The notes under the pieces were generated by a model. That model did no database searches. It was given only the letters and a program-made list of their open reading frames with translations, and had not been told where the DNA came from. From the NCBI RefSeq assembly GCF_002845745.1, contig NZ_PIUM01000028.1:23574-87573 (forward strand): 64,000 nt of DNA. Reading direction: 5' to 3'. This document shows, one piece after another, positions 34,373 through 42,864 of this stretch (within the stretch, counting starts at the first letter, position 1; every line of letters begins with the position of its first letter). The position numbers were made by a program, and so were the translations under genes. Source of the stretch: Telmatospirillum siberiense. Its GTDB lineage: Bacteria > Pseudomonadota > Alphaproteobacteria > Rhodospirillales > Magnetospirillaceae.

Positions 34373-35659
34373 TTACAAAAAGCCGAAATAGCGCGGCAGC
34401 CAAAGCGATAGTTCGGGAAAGGCGATCACCAGGACCAGGGTCAGGAACATGGTCAGGATCAGCCACAGCACCCAGGGCACGGTGGATTCGATCGTGGCCC
34501 CGGTGATGCGGCAGGTCACCATCAGATTGACCGCCATCGGCGGCGTGAACTGGCCGATGGCGATCTTCAGGGTCAAGATCACCCCGAACCACACCAGATC
34601 CCATTGGTAATGCTGCGCCACGGGTATCAGCAGGGGCAGCAGGATGATGAAGGTCGACACGCCGTCGAGGAAGGTCCCGATGACGATCAGCATGACGATG
34701 AGGATCCCCATCACGAAATACTGATTGAGACCCAGGTGGATGATGCCGGTGGTGATCGGATCGATGATGGAAAGCGTGCTCATCGCCCAACCGAAAACCG
34801 AGGCGAGCGCGACCACGGTCAGGATCACCGCCGAGATCTCGGCGGCCTCGACCATCATCCGATAGATATCGGCCGGCTTGAGCGTGCGATAGACGACGAT
34901 CCCCAGGAACAGGCCGTAGACCACCGCCACCACAGCCGCCTCGGTCGGCGTGAACAGTCCGAAGCGCAAGCCTCCCAGGATCAGGACCTTGGCCAGCAGC
35001 CCGAGAAAGGCGTCCTTGAAGCTTTCCCACAGGGGAGGCCGTGGCAGCTTGGATTGCGAGGCGCCGAAACCGTTGCGGTAAGCCAGCCACCAGGTCGGTC
35101 CGATGAGCGCGATCCCGGCCAGGGTTCCCGGGATGATGCCGGCGGCGAACATCGCGGTCGCCGGCGCCGCGGGGACCAGCACGCTATAGATGATCAGGGC
35201 CACGGAAGGGGGGATCAGAATGTCGGTCGCGGCGGCGGCGGCGATCACGCCCGCAGTGAAGGATCGCGGATAACCGGCCTTGATCATGGATGGCGCCATC
35301 ACCCCGGCAACCGCGGCGGCGATCGCCGGCCCCGAACCGGAGATGCCGCCCATCATCATGGCGACGACGACGGCGATCACGGCGAGCGAGGCACGCCCCT
35401 GCCCGATCAGGGCGGTGGCGAAGCGCACCAGCTTCTGCGCCACGCCGGAACGATCGAAAATGGTGCCGGCAAAGACGAACATCGGGATCGTCAGCAGCGG
35501 ATATTTGGCGATACCGGCATAGACGTTGGTCGGCACCGCCAGAATTCCCAAATGCGCCGAGGCAATGGCCGCGGTTCCGGCAAGCCCCAGGGCGACGGCG
35601 ATCGGCACGCCGAGCAGCAGCAGGATGAAAAATCCGCCAAACAGTCCGCAGGCGATCAC
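34373..35659 (-). CDS. dctM: TRAP transporter large membrane subunit (DctM)
   Basis: 428 aa, about twelve hydrophobic segments. Family blocks: GIAKYPLLTIPMFVFAGTIFDRSGVAQKLV, GGISGSGPAIAAAVAGVMAPSMIKAGYPRSFTAGVIAAAAATDILIPPS and FTPTEAAVVAVVYGL. Ion-driven uptake with DctQ and DctP. The start is a GTG at 35659 that overlaps the dctQ stop (GTGA), preceded by a GGGAGGGG ribosome binding site. The longer frame to 35752 is dctQ read out of frame. Confidence 0.93.
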   Translation of the reverse strand: MIACGLFGGFFILLLLGVPIAVALGLAGTAAIASAHLGILAVPTNVYAGIAKYPLLTIPMFVFAGTIFDRSGVAQKLVRFATALIGQGRASLAVIAVVVAMMMGGISGSGPAIAAAVAGVMAPSMIKAGYPRSFTAGVIAAAAATDILIPPSVALIIYSVLVPAAPATAMFAAGIIPGTLAGIALIGPTWWLAYRNGFGASQSKLPRPPLWESFKDAFLGLLAKVLILGGLRFGLFTPTEAAVVAVVYGLFLGIVVYRTLKPADIYRMMVEAAEISAVILTVVALASVFGWAMSTLSIIDPITTGIIHLGLNQYFVMGILIVMLIVIGTFLDGVSTFIILLPLLIPVAQHYQWDLVWFGVILTLKIAIGQFTPPMAVNLMVTCRITGATIESTVPWVLWLILTMFLTLVLVIAFPELSLWLPRYFGFL

Positions 35660-36168
35660 GCCCCGCCCCTCCCGGCAAGGCGGACCAACGCGCCCAGGGC
35701 GCGGCCGGTGATCACCACCGACAGCAAGGGCAGCCACAGCGAGTAAAGCCATTGCGGCACGCCCAGCGCCGGCGAGGTGACCTCGAAGCGATAGTCGTCA
35801 TAGGCGAATTGCCAACCGAACACCGCCAGGATGGCGAACATCACCGCGATGGCCGCCATGGAGAACATCTCGGCCCTCCGCCGCCAGCACGGGGACAGTT
35901 TGTTGACCAGGAAGGTGATCCGCATATGGCGGTCGCGCACCACCGCAACCGAGGCGCCGAACAGCGTCATGATGACCATCAGGCAGATGGAGAATTCCTC
36001 GGTGAAGGCGAAGGAGATATCCGAGAAATATCGGGTCAGCACATTGGCGAAGGTGATGATCGCCACCAACCCGAGCGAAGCGGCGGCGAGCATCTCCTCG
36101 ATTTTCAGGGGTACGCGCGGCGGTGACGCCGGCGCGCCTTCGGCCGGCGCCGCCGGATCGGCACTCAT
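35656..36168 (-). CDS. dctQ: TRAP transporter small membrane subunit (DctQ)
   Basis: 170 aa with four hydrophobic segments after a Pro/Ala-rich N-terminus (LAAASLGLVAIITFANVLTRYF is segment one) and the family feature FTEEFSICLMVIMTLFGASVAVVRDRHMRI. Required for DctM assembly. ATG 36168 overlaps the dctP stop by 4 nt; upstream in-frame codons to 36228 are inside dctP. Confidence 0.9.
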   Translation of the reverse strand: MSADPAAPAEGAPASPPRVPLKIEEMLAAASLGLVAIITFANVLTRYFSDISFAFTEEFSICLMVIMTLFGASVAVVRDRHMRITFLVNKLSPCWRRRAEMFSMAAIAVMFAILAVFGWQFAYDDYRFEVTSPALGVPQWLYSLWLPLLSVVITGRALGALVRLAGRGGA

Positions 36169-37187
36169 CGTTTGGCGACCGCCGCCTCGGCCTTCGTCAC
36201 CAGGGGCGCGCCGACCAGTTTCACCCATTTGTCGAACACCGGCCGCGTGGCTTTCTGGAAGGCCTGTTTTTCGGCTTCGGTCAAGCGGACCACGCTCACA
36301 CCGTTGGCGGCGATCGCCTTCAGCATTTCGTCGTCGTTACCGCTGATTCCCTTGCGGGCCAGGGCGACCTCCTCTGCGGCGGCCTGCTCGGCCGCCTCCC
36401 GAACGGCACGCTGGTCTTCGGGCGACCAGCTGTCCCATACCTGGCGGGACACCACGAAGATCAGCGGATCGGCCACATAACCCCACAAAGTCACGTGCTT
36501 CTGGCCGACCGTGTGCAACTTCGCCGCCGCGAAGACCGACAGGGGATTTTCCTGCCCATCGACGGCGTTGGTGGCCATCGCCGGCTGGGCATCGGCCCAG
36601 CTCATCTGCACGGGATTGCCGCCCAAGGCGCTGATCGTCTCGACGAACAGCGGACTGCCGACGACGCGGATTTTCAATCCCTTGAGATCGTCCGGCACAT
36701 GGATGTCACGCTTGGAATTGGAGATTTCGCGAAATCCGTTTTCGCCCCAGGCCAGCGGCACGACGTCCTTGGTGGCCAGAACGGCGAACAGGTCGCGCCC
36801 GACCTCGCCTTTGGTCAGGGCGTCGATGGCCTTGTAATCGGGCATCAGGAAGGGCAGCGCGAAGAGATTCAATTCGCGGACCTGGGGGGACCAATTGATG
36901 GTCGAGCCGACCGCGAGGTCGATGGTTCCCTGGCGGAGCGCCGTGAATTCCTTGGTCTGGTCGCCGCCGACCAGACTGGTGCCGGGATACATCTTGACGT
37001 TGATGCGCCCCCCCGTCCGCTCCTTGATCAGCTCGGCCCAGCGCAATCCCCCCGCCCCCCAAGGAAAACTTTCCGGCAGAACCGTCGACAAACGGTATTC
37101 CGCACGATAGTCGGCGGCCCTCGCCGGAAGCGCCGATAGAACGAGCGCGGCACTCGCCAACAGACCGATGCGGATAAGATTCTTCAC
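36165..37187 (-). CDS. dctP: TRAP transporter periplasmic binding protein (DctP)
   Basis: 340 aa. Signal peptide MKNLIRIGLLASAALVLSALPARA followed by a DctP fold: RLSTVLPESFPWGAGGLRWAELIKERTGGRINVKMYPG, DQTKEFTALRQGTIDLAVGS, DLKGLKIRVVGSPLFVETISALGGNPV and NAVDGQENPLSVFAAAKLH. Captures an organic acid, probably a carboxylate or sugar acid. GTG 37187 is chosen because GGGGGTG sits just upstream; in-frame GTG 37193 and TTG 37199 are alternatives. First gene of dctPQM. Confidence 0.93.
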   Translation of the reverse strand: MKNLIRIGLLASAALVLSALPARAADYRAEYRLSTVLPESFPWGAGGLRWAELIKERTGGRINVKMYPGTSLVGGDQTKEFTALRQGTIDLAVGSTINWSPQVRELNLFALPFLMPDYKAIDALTKGEVGRDLFAVLATKDVVPLAWGENGFREISNSKRDIHVPDDLKGLKIRVVGSPLFVETISALGGNPVQMSWADAQPAMATNAVDGQENPLSVFAAAKLHTVGQKHVTLWGYVADPLIFVVSRQVWDSWSPEDQRAVREAAEQAAAEEVALARKGISGNDDEMLKAIAANGVSVVRLTEAEKQAFQKATRPVFDKWVKLVGAPLVTKAEAAVAKR

Positions 37188-37428
37188 GGACACCCCCAAA
37201 TTTCATATCGATAGTTTCCGGCGAGGGTATCCATTCCGACATATTGTTCAAGTCCCGTCATGCGATCCCCCGCAAAAACGATATCGCGCGATACCGCTGA
37301 CCAAGAGATCAAACGACCGAGGATTTATGGACGGCGCCGATAGGGGGCGAGCGGCGCAGGGGTCGGCCACCGTCATGGTGTTTGCTTTAGGGTTGGCGCC
37401 CGCGCCAGAACAGATATAGTACAAGACT
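37188..37428. other. Divergent promoter region dctP-uvrD
   Basis: 241 bases. It includes the 12-bp palindrome TATCGCGCGATA (37282-37293), a possible site for control of dctPQM, and the uvrD promoter next to its start codon. Confidence 0.5.
37393..37420 (+). promoter_or_regulatory. Promoter of the UvrD-like helicase gene
   Basis: TTGGCG (37393-37398), 16 bases, TATAGT (37415-37420). A start about 7 bases downstream would leave only a 0-3 nt leader before ATG 37429, and no ribosome binding site is seen, so the message may be leaderless. Confidence 0.5.
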
Positions 37429-39720
37429 ATGTCCGATCCCTTCGATCTTTCCGATGACGAGTCCCAGCCGGCACCGGGGCACCCGCTCCCCGCGGCCCGT
37501 CCGCTTCCCGCAGCCATGCCCTGGCTCGACGGCCTCAACCCCGAACAGCGCCAAGCGGTGGAGACCACCGAGGGGCCGGTTCTGGTCCTGTCCGGCGCGG
37601 GAACAGGCAAGACCCGCGTGCTGACCACCCGGCTGGCCCATATCATGATCACCGGGCAGGCCCGGCCATGGAACATGCTGGCGGTAACCTTCACCAACAA
37701 GGCGGCGCGGGAGATGCGCGACCGGGTTTCCGCCCTGGTCGGCGCCGCCGCCGAACAATTGTGGCTGGGCACCTTCCACGCCCTGGGCGTCAGAATGTTG
37801 CGCCGCCACGCCCGTCTGGCCGGACTGGAAAGCAATTTCACCATCCTCGACACCGACGACCAGCTCAGGCTGTTGAAGCAGGTGATGGAGGCCGAAAGGG
37901 TCGATTCGAAACGCTGGCCGGCCCAGGCGCTGATGGGCACCATCCAGCGCTGGAAGGACCGGGGGCTCACCCCCTCCCAGGTCGGCACCGGCGAGGCCGG
38001 CGAATTCGCCGGGGGCAGGGCCGTCGCCCTCTACCAGGCCTACCAGGACCGGCTGCGCACGTTGAACGCCTGCGACTTCGGCGACCTTCTGCTGCATTGC
38101 CTGTCCATCTTCAGGGATCCGGAGCATCCCGACGTCCTGGCCGATTACCAGCAGCAGTTCCGTTACATCCTGGTCGACGAATATCAGGACACCAACATCG
38201 CGCAATATCTGTGGCTGCGGCTGCTTGCCCAGAAGCACAAGAACATCTGCTGCGTCGGCGACGACGACCAGTCGATCTATTCCTGGCGTGGCGCCGAGGT
38301 GGGCAACATCCTGAAGTTCGAAAAGGATTTCCCCGGCGCGGCGGTCGTCCGGCTGGAAGCCAACTATCGCTCGACGCCGGCCATCCTGGCCGCCGCCTCG
38401 GGCCTCATCGGTCATAACGAGGGGCGCCTGGGCAAGACCCTGCGACCCGGATCGGCGGATCAGCAAACCGGGGAACCGGTCATGGTACGCGGATTGTGGG
38501 ACGGCGAGGAGGAAGCCCGCTGGGTGGTCGAGGAGATCGAGGCCCGTCATCGCGACGGCACCTCGCTGAACGAGATCGCCATCCTGGTCCGCGCCGGTTT
38601 CCAGACCCGCGAATTCGAAGAGCGGCTGATCACCACCGGCGTCCCCTATAAGGTGATCGGCGGCCTGCGTTTCTATGAACGTCAGGAAATCCGCGACGCC
38701 CTGGCCTATTTCCGCGTGGTGGTGCAACCCGCCGACGATCTGGCCTTCGAACGCATCGTCAATCTACCGAAACGCGGACTGGGCGAGGCCTCGCTGCAGG
38801 CTGTCCACGTCCTTGCCCGCAGCCAGGGAATCGGGCTCGTCGCCGCCGCCCGGCAATTGGTCGGCAGCGACGAATTGAAGCCGAAAGCCCGCCAAACCCT
38901 GGCCGGCCTGATTGCCGATTTCGACCGCTGGCGATCGCTGCTGGCGGCCATTCCGCACGGCGAACTGGCGGCGACCATCCTGGACGAATCCGGCTATACC
39001 GGGATGTGGCAGAAGGAAAAGAGCCCCGACGCCCAGGGACGGCTGGAGAACCTGAAGGAACTTGCCTCCGCCATGGACGAGTTCGACAGCATGGCCGGCT
39101 TCCTCGAACATGTCAGCCTGGTCATGGAAAATGACGAAAAGACCGACGTCGAACGGATCAATGTGATGACGCTGCACGGCGCCAAAGGCCTGGAGTTCGA
39201 CGTGGTTTTCCTGCCCGGTTGGGAAGAAGGGGTCTTTCCCCATCAAAGGGCGATGGAGGAGTCCGGAGCGCAGGGCCTGGAGGAGGAACGCCGGCTGGCC
39301 TATGTCGGCCTGACCCGGGCGCGGCGGCGCGTCTATGTTTCCTATGCCGCCAACCGGCGCGTCTATAATCAATGGCAGAACAATCTGCCGTCGCGGTTCG
39401 TCGAGGAACTGCCTTCCGACATGGTCGAACGACAGGCCGAAAAAGGCCTGTTCGGCGGCGTAACCGAAGCGGCGGCGGCCTGGGGCGGCGGCTGGAACGG
39501 CGGCTACGTCACCCAACGCCAGCGCCATCAGTGGTCGGAGGCCCAAACGCCGTCTTCCGGCGAAACCGCGCCCGAGGATGGATACGCGCCGGGCGACCGC
39601 GTCTTTCACCAGAAGTTCGGCTATGGCCGGGTGCAGGCCGTCGACGGCAACAAACTGGAAATCGCCTTCGACAAGGCCGGCACGAAAAAAATCATCGACA
39701 GCTTCATCTCCATGGCTTAA
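37429..39720 (+). CDS. uvrD: UvrD/PcrA superfamily 1A DNA helicase
   Basis: 763 aa. All helicase motifs: I GAGTGKTR (about residue 57), Ia AVTFTNKAAREM, II ILVDEYQDTN, III GDDDQSIYSWRGAE, IV LEANYRST, V TLHGAKGLEFDVVFLPGWEEGVFPHQRA, VI EERRLAYVGLTRARR. The C-terminal GDRVFHQKFGYGRVQAVDGNKLEIAFDKAG is the tudor-like tail of UvrD/PcrA that contacts RNA polymerase. It acts in repair and in clearing replication-transcription conflicts. The N-terminal 40 residues are a Pro-rich extension. Confidence 0.95.
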   Translation: MSDPFDLSDDESQPAPGHPLPAARPLPAAMPWLDGLNPEQRQAVETTEGPVLVLSGAGTGKTRVLTTRLAHIMITGQARPWNMLAVTFTNKAAREMRDRVSALVGAAAEQLWLGTFHALGVRMLRRHARLAGLESNFTILDTDDQLRLLKQVMEAERVDSKRWPAQALMGTIQRWKDRGLTPSQVGTGEAGEFAGGRAVALYQAYQDRLRTLNACDFGDLLLHCLSIFRDPEHPDVLADYQQQFRYILVDEYQDTNIAQYLWLRLLAQKHKNICCVGDDDQSIYSWRGAEVGNILKFEKDFPGAAVVRLEANYRSTPAILAAASGLIGHNEGRLGKTLRPGSADQQTGEPVMVRGLWDGEEEARWVVEEIEARHRDGTSLNEIAILVRAGFQTREFEERLITTGVPYKVIGGLRFYERQEIRDALAYFRVVVQPADDLAFERIVNLPKRGLGEASLQAVHVLARSQGIGLVAAARQLVGSDELKPKARQTLAGLIADFDRWRSLLAAIPHGELAATILDESGYTGMWQKEKSPDAQGRLENLKELASAMDEFDSMAGFLEHVSLVMENDEKTDVERINVMTLHGAKGLEFDVVFLPGWEEGVFPHQRAMEESGAQGLEEERRLAYVGLTRARRRVYVSYAANRRVYNQWQNNLPSRFVEELPSDMVERQAEKGLFGGVTEAAAAWGGGWNGGYVTQRQRHQWSEAQTPSSGETAPEDGYAPGDRVFHQKFGYGRVQAVDGNKLEIAFDKAGTKKIIDSFISMA

Positions 39721-39829
39721 CCGGCGCCGTTCCCTCGCCAAAGCACAAGCGGAAGCGCCATATAAAACCATCAGGGTCCGAAGCCCCTCGATCCACCCCC
39801 AGGCCGTCAATTATTACGAAAGCCCAAGC

Positions 39830-40771
39830 ATGCCCAAAGCCCATCCCGTCATCTGGCGCGTTTCCCTCACCGCCCCCCTGGCCGCCGTCGAGACGTTCGA
39901 AGCCGTGCTGGATCCGCACGCCGACGCCGTATCCTGGTTTCTCGACGACCCGACCTCGGACGAAAGCGATGAACGGGTCCTGTGGCGGCTGGAAGGCTTT
40001 TCCAAGACCCCTCTCGACCGCGCAGGCATCGAGGCGGCCCTGGCCGTCGGCGCCGCCACATTGGGCCGGGAGCCGCCGCCCCTGACGATCGAACAGCTTC
40101 CCGACACCGACTGGGTCACGGCCAATCTCAGGGATTTTCCGCCGATCTCGGCGGGACATTTCTTCGTTCACGGCTCCCATTTCAACGGTCGGATTCCGGC
40201 CGGGAAGATCCCCCTGCTGATCGATGCCGGCACGGCATTCGGCTCGGGCGAACACGCCACCACCTTCGGCTGCCTGTCCGCGCTGGCTCATCTGATGCGC
40301 CGGCGCCATTTCCGCCGGCCGCTGGACCTGGGCTGCGGCTCGGGCATTCTGGCCATCGCCATCGCCAAGACCATCGCCCGCCGGGTCCAGGCCGCCGACA
40401 TCGATCCGGTGTCCGTCCGGGTGGCGACGCGCAACGCCAAGCGCAATGGGGTGGCAGGGCGGATCTCGGCATGCCGGAGCGACGGATACCGATGCCGCAC
40501 CCTGGCCCGGCACCGTCCCTATGACCTGATCGTCGCCAACATCCTGGCTCGCCCATTGGCGGCAATGGCGGCGGATCTCGGACGGCATCTGGCGTCCGAC
40601 GGCGTCGCCGTGCTGTCCGGCCTGCTGAACCGCCAGGAGCGTTTCGTTCTGGCGGCCCACCGCAGCCAGGGACTGTCACTGGTCGGGCGCATCCGCATCG
40701 ACGGATGGAGCACCCTGGTCCTCGCCCGCTCGCCCCGGACCATCGCCATGACGCGCCTTGCCCCGGGCTGA
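39830..40771 (+). CDS. prmA: Ribosomal protein L11 methyltransferase
   Basis: 313 aa. N-terminal L11-recognition domain (VETFEAVLDPHADAVSWFLDD) and C-terminal SAM domain with AGTAFGSGEHATT, LDLGCGSGILAIAIAKTIARRV and the NILARPL motif (VANILARPLAAM). Trimethylates L11. ATG 39830 gives MPKAHPVIWRVSL; the ribosome binding site is poor. Its stop codon is fused to the first unit of the 91-bp tandem repeat. Confidence 0.92.
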   Translation: MPKAHPVIWRVSLTAPLAAVETFEAVLDPHADAVSWFLDDPTSDESDERVLWRLEGFSKTPLDRAGIEAALAVGAATLGREPPPLTIEQLPDTDWVTANLRDFPPISAGHFFVHGSHFNGRIPAGKIPLLIDAGTAFGSGEHATTFGCLSALAHLMRRRHFRRPLDLGCGSGILAIAIAKTIARRVQAADIDPVSVRVATRNAKRNGVAGRISACRSDGYRCRTLARHRPYDLIVANILARPLAAMAADLGRHLASDGVAVLSGLLNRQERFVLAAHRSQGLSLVGRIRIDGWSTLVLARSPRTIAMTRLAPG

Positions 40772-41009
40772 GCGCAGGCGTCATATGGAATCTAAAAGGG
40801 TTGGAGCGATTATTTCGCGACAGACCCTAAGCCCGAGCGGCGCCTGAGCCCGCCGTAGCGGAGCGCAGGCGTCATATGGAATCTAAAAGGGTTGGAGCGA
40901 TTATTTCGCGACAAACCCTAAGCCCGAGCGGCGCCTGAGCCCGCCGTAGCGGAGCGCAGGCGTCATATGGAATCTAAAGGGTTGGAGCGATTATTTCGCG
41001 ACAAACCCT
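40770..41009. repeat. 91-bp tandem repeat, about 2.6 copies
   Basis: Units begin at 40770, 40861 and 40952 with GAGCGCAGGCGTCATATGGA; period is exactly 91. Units 1 and 2 differ at very few bases, and unit 3 stops after the first 58 bases with one A deleted. Each unit holds a nested hairpin: AGGGTT pairs with AACCCT around an inner GCGA-TTATT-TCGC. It occupies almost the whole prmA-aminopeptidase gap. Confidence 0.93.
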
Positions 41010-41058
41010 GAAGGAATACCCAGGTTCATTTTGTCTGAAACGAAAAGGACATCATAGG

Positions 41059-42861
41059 GTGCGAAGCGAGGATCCGGAAAAGGGCGATGGGACCATCGCC
41101 GATCATGTGGCCCAGTTGCGGCAGGAATTGTCCCGGCGTGGCCTGGACGGCTTCGTCATTCCCCATGCCGACGAGCATCAGGGGGAATATGTTCCGCCGT
41201 CGGCGCTTCGCCTGGCCTGGATCACCGGCTTCACCGGCTCGGCCGGGCTGGCCGTCGTCCTTGCCGACCGGGCGGCCCTCTTCATCGACGGCCGCTATAC
41301 CCTGCAAGCCGCCCAGCAGGTCGACGGCCATCTGTTCGAACAGATTCATCTGATCGATCGTCCGCCGCATCAGTGGCTGGCCGCCTCATTACGGGCCGGC
41401 ACCCGCCTCGGCTACGATCCCTGGCTGCATACGCCGAACGCCGTCGAGCAGATGCGGCAGTCCTGCGTCAAGGCGAATGCCCATCTGGTCGCCTGCGACG
41501 GCAATCCCCTGGATGCCGTGTGGACCGACCGCCCGGCGTCGCCGAGAATGCCGGCCGTTCCCCATCCGATCGCTTTCTCCGGCCGCGACGCCGCCGAAAA
41601 GCGCGCCGACCTGGCCCGCATCCTTGAAACGGACAAGGTGGACGCGGTCGTCCTGTCGGCTCCCGACTCCATCGCCTGGCTGCTCAATCTGCGCGGCGCC
41701 GACGTCCCTTACACCCCCCTGCCCCTTTCCTTCGCCGTCGCCCATCGGGACGCTACGGTCGATCTGTTCATCGATCCGGCAAAGCTTTCGGCGGACACCG
41801 CCGTCCACCTTGGAAAGGCGGTGCGGACGGCGCCCCCGGTCGGCCTGGGCCCCGCCCTGGACGGGCTGTCGCACAAGCATGTGCGGCTGGATCCGGCCAC
41901 GGTGCCCGCCTGGATCGCCGACCGGCTTGGCGCCGCCGGGGCGCATATCGAACGGGGGGCCGATCCCTGCATTCTGCCGCGCGCCTGTAAAAATCCGGTG
42001 GAACTTGCGGGAACGCGCCTGGCCCATCGTCGTGACGGCGCCGTTCTGACCCGCTTCCTGGCCTGGCTGTCCGAGACCGCCGGGACCGGAAAACTGACCG
42101 AAATCTCGGTGGCGGCCACGCTGGACGGCTTCAGAAAAGGCGGTGAGCACTATCGCGGCCCAAGCTTTCCGACCATTTCCGCCTGTGGACCGAACGCCGC
42201 CCTGCCGCATTACCAGGCGAGCGCCGCGAGCGACCGGCGGCTGACCGAAGGACAGCTTTATCTGGTCGATTCCGGCGGGCAATATCTCGATGGCACCACC
42301 GATGTCACCCGCACGGTGGCCATCGGCCGTTGCGGCGGCGAGGAAAGGCGTCACTTCACCCTGGTACTCAAGGGACATATCGCCCTGGCCCGCGTCCGCT
42401 TCCCGAAAGGCACCACCGGCAGCCAACTGGATGGCCTGGCCCGGCAGTATCTGTGGGCCGAGGGATTGGATTACGACCATGGCACCGGCCACGGCGTCGG
42501 CAGCTATCTGGGCGTCCACGAGGGTCCGCAACGGATCTCCAAGATGCCCAGTCCCCAAGCGCTGCTGCCCGGCATGGTGATCTCCAACGAGCCGGGCTAC
42601 TACAGGACCGGCGCCTACGGCATCCGCATCGAGAATCTGCAGGCCGTCCGCCCATGGACAGGCACCGCCGAGCGGGAAACCCTGGAATTCGAAACGCTCA
42701 CGCTGGCCCCCATCGATCTCGCGCTGATCGAGCGGGATCTGCTGTCGAAAGACGAGGCGGACTGGCTCAACGCCTATCACAGCCGCGTGCGCAAGGAACT
42801 GACCCCCCTGCTCGACGCGCCGACCGCCGATTGGCTGGCCGGCGCCACGCGGGAAATTTAA
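41059..42861 (+). CDS. pepP: Xaa-Pro aminopeptidase (M24B family)
   Basis: 600 aa. Two creatinase-like N-terminal domains (first near 15-145, starting LRQELSRRGLDGFVIPHADEHQGEYVPPSALRLAWITGF) and a pita-bread M24 domain with metal ligands Asp and Asp in VDSGGQYLDGTTDVTRT, His in GTGHGVGSYLGVHEGP, Glu in SNEPGYY and Glu in IRIENLQ. The three-domain length is that of the 600-residue aminopeptidase P class. Removes N-terminal residues before proline. GTG start at 41059; convergent with the next gene, only 3 nt apart. The symbol is by function and could differ. Confidence 0.9.
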   Translation: MRSEDPEKGDGTIADHVAQLRQELSRRGLDGFVIPHADEHQGEYVPPSALRLAWITGFTGSAGLAVVLADRAALFIDGRYTLQAAQQVDGHLFEQIHLIDRPPHQWLAASLRAGTRLGYDPWLHTPNAVEQMRQSCVKANAHLVACDGNPLDAVWTDRPASPRMPAVPHPIAFSGRDAAEKRADLARILETDKVDAVVLSAPDSIAWLLNLRGADVPYTPLPLSFAVAHRDATVDLFIDPAKLSADTAVHLGKAVRTAPPVGLGPALDGLSHKHVRLDPATVPAWIADRLGAAGAHIERGADPCILPRACKNPVELAGTRLAHRRDGAVLTRFLAWLSETAGTGKLTEISVAATLDGFRKGGEHYRGPSFPTISACGPNAALPHYQASAASDRRLTEGQLYLVDSGGQYLDGTTDVTRTVAIGRCGGEERRHFTLVLKGHIALARVRFPKGTTGSQLDGLARQYLWAEGLDYDHGTGHGVGSYLGVHEGPQRISKMPSPQALLPGMVISNEPGYYRTGAYGIRIENLQAVRPWTGTAERETLEFETLTLAPIDLALIERDLLSKDEADWLNAYHSRVRKELTPLLDAPTADWLAGATREI

Positions 42862-42864
42862 CCG

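Noticed and set aside
40770..41009. Possible CRISPR array
   Set aside because: The units are contiguous 91-mers without unique spacers, and there are no cas genes.
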